Below are positions 8,733 through 16,572 of a stretch of 64,000 nt of DNA, piece by piece. The notes under the pieces were generated by a model. The model did no database searches. It had not been told where the DNA came from and worked only from the letters and a program-made list of their open reading frames with translations. Where the stretch lies: positions 620,001-684,000 of the forward strand of contig NZ_JBHSMA010000001.1 in the NCBI RefSeq assembly GCF_042655385.1, given 5' to 3'. Origin of the DNA: Larkinella bovis. Lineage in GTDB: Bacteria > Bacteroidota > Bacteroidia > Cytophagales > Spirosomataceae. Position 1 is the stretch's first letter; each line of letters opens with the position of its first letter. The position numbers were made by a program, and so were the translations under genes.

Positions 8733-8763
8733 AAGCTTATCACAATCCGTGATAAGCTTTTTT
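8733..8763 (+). terminator. Rho-independent terminator after tRNA-Val
   Basis: Perfect 11-base stem AAGCTTATCAC / GTGATAAGCTT with the 5-base loop AATCC, followed directly by a T run. It lies 7 bases after the tRNA end. Confidence 0.93.
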
Positions 8764-8776
8764 GTTGGGACGGGTT

Positions 8777-9859
8777 TTACTCCGCCGAAACCGGCTGGCT
8801 GGCCGCCGGTTTCGGCGGGTCGGGAAGGGTTTCCAGCTTTTTCGCCACCTCCCGCATCCAGATCAGTCGCCCGTCGCAGTTCCAGTGTGCATCGCTGCTT
8901 TCGTACAGCGGGATTTTACTGGCCTTGTATGGCGTGTAAATGTCAATCGTGGGAACTGCCAGCCGCGGACTCTGCTGTACGCGTTCGATGAGGTGATTAT
9001 AGGGTAACGGACCCATATCCGGGGCGTAAATGCTTGTTTTGTTGGGAATGATCGATACATACACCTGATCGAACCCGAGGTTACGATACCGGTTCGCGAC
9101 GACGTTGATCGTGTCAATATAACGGTTTAACAGCGAATCGGGAAGCGGTTTGAAGGAGGAGTTGTGCAGGGAGGTGTCCGTATCGAAGTAATACAGTAAA
9201 TGCTGTTTATCGGGTGATAACGAGGTTTTGGGGTTCACCCGATCGAACCAGTCCAGGGTCAGCCGTGCCTTCATCTCTTTGAACCAGAGCGCCCAATCGG
9301 AGAAAAAAAGAATGCTCTCCAGTCGTCCTTCCACGGCATCCCGCGAAAACAGGCTTTCCAGTTCGTGGGTCGCACTTTGCCAGGTCCAGGTTTTTTTCGG
9401 TTTCGGAACGGGCTGGGTGGTATCCGAAACCACCGTCAGTTCATGGATGTATTTTCCGAATTGATCGCGAAAATGCCGTTCAACGGTTTCGATCACCAGC
9501 ACATTGGTTTTGGACGTGTCCAGTTGGATGCGGTCGTACGTATCCCATTTGGTCCGGTGAAAATATTCGACCGGCAGGTCCTGCAGCCCGAGTCGCTGCG
9601 GCTCCGTAAAACTATCCCCAATAAAATACAGATGAACCGGTTTCCGGGGGCCATCCGCCGGATAAGCGGGGGGGCAAGGCGTTTGCCGGGATTTAAACTG
9701 CGATAGGGTGGCTAGTCGGTACAAATCCCCAAACCGGTATTCGTCGTCAATAAGGCCTTCCCGAACGGCCGTATTCCGGACCTCCGACGAACAGCTGCCG
9801 ATATACACCAGAATTGAAAAAAGTAAAACCACATACCGGACTAAAATACCAATTCTCAT
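8777..9859 (-). CDS. AlgX/AlgJ-like SGNH-fold lipoprotein, putative polysaccharide O-acetyltransferase
   Basis: A 360-residue protein starting MRIGILVRYVVLLFSILVYI with the lipobox-like IGSC (Cys23). The SGNH-type nucleophile motif IGDSFTEP sits at residues 80-87 and the late motif SDAHWNCDGR at 321-330. This GDS(x) plus D-x-HWN pair is the signature of the AlgJ/AlgX-type O-acetyltransferases, which transfer acetyl groups to exported polysaccharides. About 45 residues at the end form a Pro/Lys/Ala tail (PDPPKPAASQ). It is the last gene of the minus-strand glycan cluster, 10 bases after the 908-residue protein, and may act with the acyltransferase-3 protein encoded upstream. A non-transferase SGNH hydrolase role remains possible. 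Confidence 0.72.
   Translation of the reverse strand: MRIGILVRYVVLLFSILVYIGSCSSEVRNTAVREGLIDDEYRFGDLYRLATLSQFKSRQTPCPPAYPADGPRKPVHLYFIGDSFTEPQRLGLQDLPVEYFHRTKWDTYDRIQLDTSKTNVLVIETVERHFRDQFGKYIHELTVVSDTTQPVPKPKKTWTWQSATHELESLFSRDAVEGRLESILFFSDWALWFKEMKARLTLDWFDRVNPKTSLSPDKQHLLYYFDTDTSLHNSSFKPLPDSLLNRYIDTINVVANRYRNLGFDQVYVSIIPNKTSIYAPDMGPLPYNHLIERVQQSPRLAVPTIDIYTPYKASKIPLYESSDAHWNCDGRLIWMREVAKKLETLPDPPKPAASQPVSAE
8782..8818. repeat. 14-base perfect inverted repeat at the 3' end of the SGNH gene
   Basis: CCGCCGAAACCGGC at 8782-8795 and its exact complement at 8805-8818 flank a 9-base loop. The repeat covers the last codons of the gene, stopping 5 bases before its end. No T run follows on the minus strand, so it is not a classical intrinsic terminator. 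It could still protect the 3' end of the operon mRNA. Confidence 0.7.
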
Positions 9860-9869
9860 ACGGATTCAA

Positions 9870-12596
9870 TTAACGCAGCTTGACCGACCAGATCTGGACG
9901 GCTTTGTTGTCGGAACTGTAGATAAACAATTTATTCCGGGTGGGCGAAAATTGTAAGCCAACCGGATAACTGCCGGGAATCGGTCGGTCACCCACCGGTT
10001 TGCCGGCCAGATTGTACAGGGTGGTAAAATTACCGGATTTGACACTAATCAGATTCACGCCAGCCCCTAAAACATGGTAACGAATCAGGGTCTGTCCGGG
10101 TCGTAACCCCCGCACTTCGAATAACGGATTGCCCTTCCGATCCAGAATGGCGGCTTCCGTATCAGTTGTTCGCAACAGTAAATACCCATTCTGATTGGCT
10201 TCGGGTAATAAGCGGAACGACCCGCGACGGATGGGGCGATACAATTGGTTCCGGTCAACAAGCTGGCCGTCTGCCCCAATGTGCAACAGCTCGCCTTGCT
10301 TCGTAAGGGTCGTAAGGGTGGCAGGGTTGGTGGCTTCCAGCCAGGCCGGACCCGTCAGTTCGGTTTTCAGATCAAGCGGAAAACCGGGTGAAAAACCGCC
10401 GTTTTCGTTCCAGAGAAACACCTTTCCCTCTTTTTGTACCGATAAAACGCTTAGGGACTGGTTACGAACCGGCGCGTGAAAGGCGGAAACGCCCGACCCC
10501 TCCGGAAAATTGACCGCAAACTGGCGCACAAATTTCTTCTGAGCCCGGTCATAACCGAAGACACTGCCATTGCGGTGCAGAACCAACAGAACGGGGTTCC
10601 GGTTTTGGTCCCGGCGGGGAGCCACCAGGGTTCCGGGGTCAACCCCTTCCGGGAGCGGAATCGACTGCAGTTTGGCCAGGCCGTTCACCGGATCGGCAAT
10701 GTAAAGGGTCTGGCTGGTCGTGAAGGCATACTGCAACCGGCCATTACTGAGGAAATCTACCGGCACCAGCGGGCTCAGGACCGGGCCACTGACGGTGCCT
10801 AACGAATGTTTTTCACCTTCCGGGGTAATCAGGAGAAATTGGCGGGTATTGTCGACGGCCCAGATAACGCCGGAACTACCCACAAAGTCCCCGAGTACCA
10901 TCGGCTGGCTGACCAGGGGCGCATTGAGCGCAATTTTTCGCTGGAGAAAGGTCCGATTCAGGACGGCTTCGCTGGCGCGACGGGTCGTATGGCCCAGGAT
11001 CAGGGACGAATAAATCCGTTCGCGACCGTAGGTGCTCTGGTAGATCAGGTTTTCGACATTATCGAGGGCGGTTTCGCCGTGGTTGAGCAGGTATTGCCAC
11101 GCCTGGGGCCAGTTGGCCGTGAGGGATTCGCCCGCGCGTGAAAACCGGGTATAGGCCGTAAAATTGGCCGGCCGTAAGGTCTGATTCAACAAGTCGCGCT
11201 GCCGGAACGATTCAGACCAGACCGTCCGTTGGTCAATGGCTTGCAGGTATTCCTGTAAGACGCCCTGTCCATTGGCAACCACCAGATAATCCCCGACCTG
11301 GGTAATCCAGTTCTGTTCAAAACCGCGAAACAAACCACCAAACAAAAAAGCGGGTAGATTGGGGGCCTGAAGGGCCGAAATGCGGTATTTCAGAAACGGC
11401 TTGGAAGTGGACAAACGATCGGTACCCGACGCCAGCAAAGCCGCCAGTTGATACCGGTCCCACAACCGCTCGATGTTCGGCGAGTGAATAAGCAGCACCA
11501 GCCGGCGGTCGGCCGAGGGCGCATCCAGCCGGAGCAGCGCCAGCTCGTTTCCGAGGTATTTGTAAATGCCGTTTTCGTGGTTCTGAAGCAAGGGCCGCAG
11601 TTTTCGACGACCTTCGCGCGTATCCTCCTCCTCCTCGGAGTTGATGAACGCGGTGAGTGCCTTCCCGAACCGGGGGCCGTCGCTGAGGCTGAAATGAAAA
11701 AGCGTCGTTGTCTGGTCGGGAATCAGGTTGCCACAATTGATCCGAAAGGGCGTTTGCCGGTCAAACAGATTCGCAAGGGCGCCTTTGGACCCGATGTCGT
11801 CGGTCGATAGGCCGATCAGGTGGGAACGCGTGGGGGATTGCCGAAACCGGGTCAGTAACTCGGTCGGCAACAGAGCTTTAATGTATTTGGACTGATAGTC
11901 TGTAGTGGCTTCATTCGGCGATAAAATGGCCGAAAGGACCGAGCTGCGAACGTAGATACCGGCCAGCGTTCCCGGACGGACGAGCGAAACGTCGGCGCGT
12001 TGCAGGGGTGTTTCCGAAAAAGGCTGGTTCATGCGCCGAACCACGCTTTCCATCAGGATGGTCGACGAACTGCCCACCAGATAATCGTCCAGCACCAGAA
12101 AAGATCCCAGCGATTCGTTGCGCACCGTAAGCAATTCGTGAATCCGGGTGTCTTCGTACGGATGACTCAGGACGCGAAAGCGGTCGGCATTCGGGTTCAG
12201 AATCCGGTTGATGAAGGGCTGATCCTGAAGCGAGCTAATGGGAATGTAAAAAATAAAGTCAATCCGCTCCTTGGAAGTGGGGTGCAGTGAGTACCAAACC
12301 GGTTTCTCGTTCAGAAACTGGAGCGCACTGGCCGTATCGAGGGGTGCCCAGACCAATTTTTCAAGACTCCGGACGGCTTCCTGAAAGATGGGCGTCGTTC
12401 GCAGGGTCATTTCGTTCAGCTGCGCCTGTTTCGACACCGTATCCTGCAGCGACGAACTTTCCAGGACCAGCAACGCATCCGAGGGAATCAACATCCAGGC
12501 CGAGCGGGCGGGCGCTTTCCACCAGCGGTACGCAAAAAAACCGCCGAGAACCAACGCTAAAATACCGATGCCAATCCAGAGTTGCTTTTTGGTCAT
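9870..12596 (-). CDS. Membrane-anchored protein of unknown function with C-terminal beta-propeller-like region
   Basis: A 908-residue protein with one N-terminal helix (LWIGIGILALVLGGFFAYRW, residues 5-24) and the rest presumably periplasmic. The stretch after the helix (AWMLIPSDALLVLESSSL) resembles the start of DUF3352-type proteins. The last 350 or so residues contain repeated beta-rich units of the VLHRNGSVFGYD, VFLWNENGGF, LLHIGADGQL and LYNLAGKPV kind, suggestive of a propeller or WD-like fold. It ends with FSPTRNKLFIYSSDNKAVQIW. No catalytic motif is seen. It lies between the GT2 and the SGNH lipoprotein genes with short spacing, so it may be a scaffold of the same envelope pathway. 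I do not recognise an established function. Confidence 0.75.
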   Translation of the reverse strand: MTKKQLWIGIGILALVLGGFFAYRWWKAPARSAWMLIPSDALLVLESSSLQDTVSKQAQLNEMTLRTTPIFQEAVRSLEKLVWAPLDTASALQFLNEKPVWYSLHPTSKERIDFIFYIPISSLQDQPFINRILNPNADRFRVLSHPYEDTRIHELLTVRNESLGSFLVLDDYLVGSSSTILMESVVRRMNQPFSETPLQRADVSLVRPGTLAGIYVRSSVLSAILSPNEATTDYQSKYIKALLPTELLTRFRQSPTRSHLIGLSTDDIGSKGALANLFDRQTPFRINCGNLIPDQTTTLFHFSLSDGPRFGKALTAFINSEEEEDTREGRRKLRPLLQNHENGIYKYLGNELALLRLDAPSADRRLVLLIHSPNIERLWDRYQLAALLASGTDRLSTSKPFLKYRISALQAPNLPAFLFGGLFRGFEQNWITQVGDYLVVANGQGVLQEYLQAIDQRTVWSESFRQRDLLNQTLRPANFTAYTRFSRAGESLTANWPQAWQYLLNHGETALDNVENLIYQSTYGRERIYSSLILGHTTRRASEAVLNRTFLQRKIALNAPLVSQPMVLGDFVGSSGVIWAVDNTRQFLLITPEGEKHSLGTVSGPVLSPLVPVDFLSNGRLQYAFTTSQTLYIADPVNGLAKLQSIPLPEGVDPGTLVAPRRDQNRNPVLLVLHRNGSVFGYDRAQKKFVRQFAVNFPEGSGVSAFHAPVRNQSLSVLSVQKEGKVFLWNENGGFSPGFPLDLKTELTGPAWLEATNPATLTTLTKQGELLHIGADGQLVDRNQLYRPIRRGSFRLLPEANQNGYLLLRTTDTEAAILDRKGNPLFEVRGLRPGQTLIRYHVLGAGVNLISVKSGNFTTLYNLAGKPVGDRPIPGSYPVGLQFSPTRNKLFIYSSDNKAVQIWSVKLR

Positions 12597-12639
12597 GTAC
12601 TTGAAATCGAAGCCGTAATATCCGTAAAAATAAAATGCC

Positions 12640-12704
12640 GATGACGCAAACCGGACGGATTTTCGCAGATAAAATCTGGAAAGATCGGTCCAATCTGCGT
12701 CATC
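12640..12704. repeat. Structured intergenic element with nested inverted repeats
   Basis: GATGACGCA at 12640-12648 pairs perfectly with TGCGTCATC at 12696-12704. Inside lies a second hairpin, GATTTT (12658-12663) with AAAATC (12671-12676). The element sits between the GT2 stop and the start of the 908-residue gene. It recalls AATCTGCG-type intergenic palindromes that I believe recur in Cytophagales genomes. No T run is present for a simple terminator. Confidence 0.6.
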
Positions 12705-12729
12705 GTACGCTTGGTTAACGGCCGGTTTC

Positions 12730-13503
12730 TTACATTTTCACGGGCTGTTTCACATCGAAGGCCCTGAGGGCCTTCACTTTTGAGCCCAGTTCCATCCGGA
12801 ACGCGGCCAGTTCCTGGAAACTCTGGAGGCAGACTTTCAGCAGTTTCCATTTCAGAATGGAGACGGTGCCGGTTTGCCGCTCTTTATGAACAATCGGGAT
12901 GTCAAACGTTTTCTGACCGGCTTTGCGGGCCATCACGGCCAGAAAGATATTGGGAGCAAACGGCGCGGGATTCGGTAATTGCTCCAGCAGCTTTTTCAGG
13001 TAGGCCCCATTGATCAGCCGGAACGGAATATTACTATCCTTGATATAAGTACCGTAAATCAAAAAAAGGCTGTATTTCAAAATCCGGGTGATGACCAGCC
13101 GGGCGGGCGCGTCGAACCGGATCTGGCGGTATCCCAGGATAAAGTGCGACTCGTGGCGTTTGGCCCATAATTTGGCAAAATCATCGGTAATAAACTGATC
13201 ATCGCTATCGGTCTGGAAAACGTATTCCGACCCCAGTTCCACGGCATGGCGGTATCCGCGGACGACGGCATTGCCGTGTCCACCGTTTGGGGTATGAACC
13301 ACTTCCAGCTTGTTGGGATAGTTGGGTTTAAGCGAATCCAGAATGGCTCCCGTGCGGTCTTTTGAACCGTCGTTGATCACAATCAGTCGGGTATTTTCGG
13401 TGGGGAACTGGCGGGTTAACAGATCAACCCAATTTTCTACAACCTCATGGATACATTCCTCCTCGTTGTAGGCCGGCATTACAATGGATAAGAGTAGACT
13501 CAT
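12730..13503 (-). CDS. Glycosyltransferase family 2 (DPM1-like)
   Basis: A 257-residue GT2 enzyme beginning LLSIVMPAYNEEECIHEVVE, with VINDGSKD and the metal-site motif QTDSDDQFI, followed by FILGYRQIR. The size, the N-terminal motif and the lack of an obvious membrane helix fit the soluble polyprenyl-phosphate sugar synthase group (DPM1-like). A WbbL-type transferase is an alternative. It probably uses an NDP-sugar at the inner face of the membrane. The gene is followed by a structured intergenic element and preceded by 161 bases holding a candidate -7 box, so it may have its own promoter inside the larger cluster. Confidence 0.87.
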   Translation of the reverse strand: MSLLLSIVMPAYNEEECIHEVVENWVDLLTRQFPTENTRLIVINDGSKDRTGAILDSLKPNYPNKLEVVHTPNGGHGNAVVRGYRHAVELGSEYVFQTDSDDQFITDDFAKLWAKRHESHFILGYRQIRFDAPARLVITRILKYSLFLIYGTYIKDSNIPFRLINGAYLKKLLEQLPNPAPFAPNIFLAVMARKAGQKTFDIPIVHKERQTGTVSILKWKLLKVCLQSFQELAAFRMELGSKVKALRAFDVKQPVKM

Positions 13504-13588
13504 TAGCTGGTAGCAGATGGATAAATGGCAACGTGATCAGAATGCTGTGGATGCGTCGAATTGCCGGTTTTATAAAAACATTTTGTGA

Positions 13589-13596
13589 CAAAGATA
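13589..13596 (-). promoter_or_regulatory. Candidate internal -7 element before the GT2 gene (TATCTTTG)
   Basis: Read on the minus strand this is TATCTTTG, an exact TAnnTTTG match. It lies in the longest gap within the glycan cluster (13504-13664) and would leave a leader of about 80 bases. No clear -33 TTTG is seen. Confidence 0.4.
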
Positions 13597-13664
13597 GATA
13601 AATAGAAACTATGTTTTATACAATCCGGGAATTACATTTATCCTACGGGAAGGATGGCCGCGCA

Positions 13665-14807
13665 TCAATAGGCAAACCGGTCCTTCAACTGATTGATCGG
13701 TTTTTCGATGACGAACCACGAAACGGTGGCAACAACTACCGTCAATACGTAAAAAAACAGGAATTTTACCGTTGTCTCGGCTCCGCTGGTAACCAGAAAA
13801 GGCAGCTCGCGCAGGATTCGGTTCCACGCACGCACCGTGATGAAATCCGGTGGGGTGTGGTAATAGTTGAAAACGATGTTATGAAATAAGTACAATCCGT
13901 AACTGACCCGGCCGAGGTAATTGCTGATCGGATTTTCAAGGATAAACTTCAGGGGACCACCAAAGCCGATGACGCTTTTTCCAATGATAAAAAAGCAGAA
14001 CAGGGACGTAAAAAACCGGTCGAACACATCCGTGAAGACATTGCGCGCGGGCGTTGTGGTTGACATCAGGTAAATATTCAGCGCGTACAGCGCCAGTCCG
14101 GCCAGCAGAAAACCGGTGTTGCCAACGATCCTGGCGAATTGATCCCGCCGAAAAACCAGCAGATAGGCCAGCACCCCGCCGAACCCAAACGCATCCAGAC
14201 ACGTTGGCATGAAGACAAACTGCACCATCCAGGGGGCCTGGGTGGCGAAAAGGTAGATCCGAAGCAGGAAGGCAATCCCAATAAGGCCGATCAGGAGCCG
14301 GGGCAGGTGACGCAGGGGGATGAAAAGGACCAGAAAAGGGAAAAAGATATAGTACTGCTCTTCCACCGCCAGCGACCAGAGGTGATCGAGAGCGCCGAAC
14401 CAGGTCTGGTGAATGATGATCCAGAAATTTTGCGTATAGGTCAGAAACCAGACCAGATTTTCCCGGGCCGCCTGAAACCCGACAATCGCCAGTACGACCA
14501 GGGTGAGGTAATAAATGGGAAAAATCCGGATACTCCGCCGGATGTAAAACTGCCGCAGTGAATGCCCGTGTGAGCGCTGGAGCCGATCATCGGCCTGTTT
14601 ACTCTGGATCAGAATCCGAGTGATCAGAAAACCGCTTAAGACAAAAAAGAGATTGACCCCAAAATAGCCCAGCGGAAGCTGGTTCTGTTCCCCCAGCCAG
14701 TGATCAATCATGACCAGCGTTACCGCAATAAACCGCAGCCCATCCAGCTGAACGAGGTATTGTTTGTCTTTGTGAACGGTTTCGGTCGTAGAAGTCAGGA
14801 CGGACAT
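13665..14807 (-). CDS. Acyltransferase 3 (OafA/NodX-type) membrane O-acyltransferase
   Basis: A 380-residue protein with about ten hydrophobic segments. It starts with the family motif QLDGLRFIAVTLVMIDHW (the His of the R-x(n)-H active site) and FFVLSGFLITRILI, and includes RRSIRIFPIYYLTL and WSLAVEEQYYIFFP. These are the hallmark segments of acyltransferase-3 proteins, which move acyl groups, usually acetyl, across the inner membrane onto sugars of LPS, capsule or peptidoglycan. No C-terminal SGNH domain is fused. The separate SGNH lipoprotein gene further down the cluster could supply that half, as in two-part OafB-like or AlgI/AlgJ-like systems. That pairing is inference. Confidence 0.9.
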   Translation of the reverse strand: MSVLTSTTETVHKDKQYLVQLDGLRFIAVTLVMIDHWLGEQNQLPLGYFGVNLFFVLSGFLITRILIQSKQADDRLQRSHGHSLRQFYIRRSIRIFPIYYLTLVVLAIVGFQAARENLVWFLTYTQNFWIIIHQTWFGALDHLWSLAVEEQYYIFFPFLVLFIPLRHLPRLLIGLIGIAFLLRIYLFATQAPWMVQFVFMPTCLDAFGFGGVLAYLLVFRRDQFARIVGNTGFLLAGLALYALNIYLMSTTTPARNVFTDVFDRFFTSLFCFFIIGKSVIGFGGPLKFILENPISNYLGRVSYGLYLFHNIVFNYYHTPPDFITVRAWNRILRELPFLVTSGAETTVKFLFFYVLTVVVATVSWFVIEKPINQLKDRFAY

Positions 14808-14894
14808 GGGTCAGTATCGAAATAAGAATGAGTTACAAATGGTTGGTTAGTAGTGGGTTGTCTTTAGTTTCTCATGGCGCCTTGTGCATCGTTG

Positions 14895-16571
14895 TTAATA
14901 GGGTGTTGTATGCTGAAATACCACCGGACTCATTTGAAACCGGAGTGAATCGTTTCGATTGACCAATACGCCCAGCCGGTAGGTACCCGACCGGGTCAAT
15001 TCTTTGGAAACCTGCGCCTGAAACGCAGAACTAAAATAGTCGTTTTTGCCGGATTTTGCTCCTGAATCCGGCAGCGAATAGGGCCGCAGGGGGCGGGCTG
15101 CGTAAACGTAATTACTATCGGCCCCCACCAGCACAATATAAGAACCCTCTTCCGGACGTTGTAGGGAGGGGTTAATGGCGTCGGTTTTGATGACGTTCAG
15201 GAAAAACGGTTCTTCGGTCAGGGAATCGAAGCGAACCGCCGTATCGCCGGGGGGCGTGGTCAGAACCCGGATGTAACTGTCCAGAAACGGCGTCGGATGG
15301 TAGACCGATTCGAAATGGTTTCGGTCTTTTTCCGGGGTTTGCAGTCGCCAGGTTAAATAGGCGGCAACGGTTTTCCGACGTTGGTTAATAATTCCTTCCA
15401 GGCATTGATAATCGGCATACAGACTAAGGGGGGCGGCCGTCAGAAAAAGTACCAGCCAGCTATACCGCAACGCCTTTTTTCCCGAATAGAGCCGGAGTGC
15501 ATACAGGTAAGTAATACTGAAGAATAAGCCGGAATACACCTTGTAACGGCCCTGAAGCAAATAACCCGCTCCCCCAAAACCGACCCGGGAATACACCGTC
15601 ATGGCATCGGTTGCCAGCAAAAAAAGCAGACTGCCCGCAAAAAAAACCGGCCAGAACCAGATGGGGGAAAACTGGGGCCGCCGGGAGAAAGGAAAATTTT
15701 GCAGCAACAAAACCACCAGGTGCCAGACGGCAAAGCCAACGACCCCCGCGCCGACCAGAATCGTTAACCAGACCGGGTTTTCGTACCCGATGGACAGGGG
15801 TTTTGTATAGGGATACGTATCGACAAAAGCCCCCACGAAAACAAAAAACGCCTTGAACCATTCCCCGAAACCGTATAAGTAGGGCGAGGGAAAGAACGTG
15901 ACCCGGTTATAGGTCAGGAAGAAGGCCAGCAAACAGCCCAGCCCAACGACGAGCCAGCCCAGAGCCCGGCGGAACAACTTTTGCCAAACCAGCAGGAACG
16001 TTCCGATTAAAAAGACCAGAAAGCCGTTTCCGCTGGTGAAACAGGCCATTGCCGCCAGCACCAGCGCCAACGCATAGGCCTGTCGCGACGGGTAGGCCAG
16101 CAGGTAAAACGCCCCCAGGGCAAACAGCAGGATGTAAAAATTCTGGATGGAAGCCATCGCCCAGATCAGGTTTTCGTGCGATTGCAGCGTGATTAACCAG
16201 AACGGAACCGGCAAAAAATAATGCAGGGGAAGGGCACTTTTCCTAAAAACCGCGAAGAGGAGCCCCAGCAGCAAAAACAAGCCACTCACTCCGATTAAGG
16301 TCAGGCCGTAATAGTTGAGTTCACCGTTCAGTTTGTAAAACAGAAAAAAAACGATGCGGGTCCAGACAATCCGGTGCTCCCAGTGCTGATCGAAAAGCCG
16401 GCCGACTTTTCGAAAAATACCGGTATCACTCTTCAACGAAATTAAATGATTCTGTACGATATAATCATCCCAATACGGCAAATCAATGGCATATTTTAAG
16501 ACGACCAGGCCAACGAAAACAACGGGTATGAGCAGTAAAACAAGGGTGATTGTTCTTCGAAAGATCGGCAT
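14895..16571 (-). CDS. Polytopic membrane protein, GT-C-like, tandem paralogue B
   Basis: A 558-residue protein with about 10-11 hydrophobic segments and a soluble C-terminal region of about 130 residues. The first outer loop holds IDLPYWDDYIV followed by LFDQHWEHRIVWTR and LNGELNY; later come SHENLIWAMASIQNF and TSGNG. The acidic pair right after helix 1 is where GT-C glycosyltransferases keep their catalytic acid, so a polyprenyl-phosphate-sugar-dependent transferase is plausible but unproven. The upstream paralogue shares all these motifs. ATG at 16571 was chosen because it begins one base after the upstream stop codon and directly at the first helix; an in-frame start at 16664 would overlap the neighbour by about 90 bases. 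Confidence 0.78.
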   Translation of the reverse strand: MPIFRRTITLVLLLIPVVFVGLVVLKYAIDLPYWDDYIVQNHLISLKSDTGIFRKVGRLFDQHWEHRIVWTRIVFFLFYKLNGELNYYGLTLIGVSGLFLLLGLLFAVFRKSALPLHYFLPVPFWLITLQSHENLIWAMASIQNFYILLFALGAFYLLAYPSRQAYALALVLAAMACFTSGNGFLVFLIGTFLLVWQKLFRRALGWLVVGLGCLLAFFLTYNRVTFFPSPYLYGFGEWFKAFFVFVGAFVDTYPYTKPLSIGYENPVWLTILVGAGVVGFAVWHLVVLLLQNFPFSRRPQFSPIWFWPVFFAGSLLFLLATDAMTVYSRVGFGGAGYLLQGRYKVYSGLFFSITYLYALRLYSGKKALRYSWLVLFLTAAPLSLYADYQCLEGIINQRRKTVAAYLTWRLQTPEKDRNHFESVYHPTPFLDSYIRVLTTPPGDTAVRFDSLTEEPFFLNVIKTDAINPSLQRPEEGSYIVLVGADSNYVYAARPLRPYSLPDSGAKSGKNDYFSSAFQAQVSKELTRSGTYRLGVLVNRNDSLRFQMSPVVFQHTTPY

Positions 16572-16572
16572 G

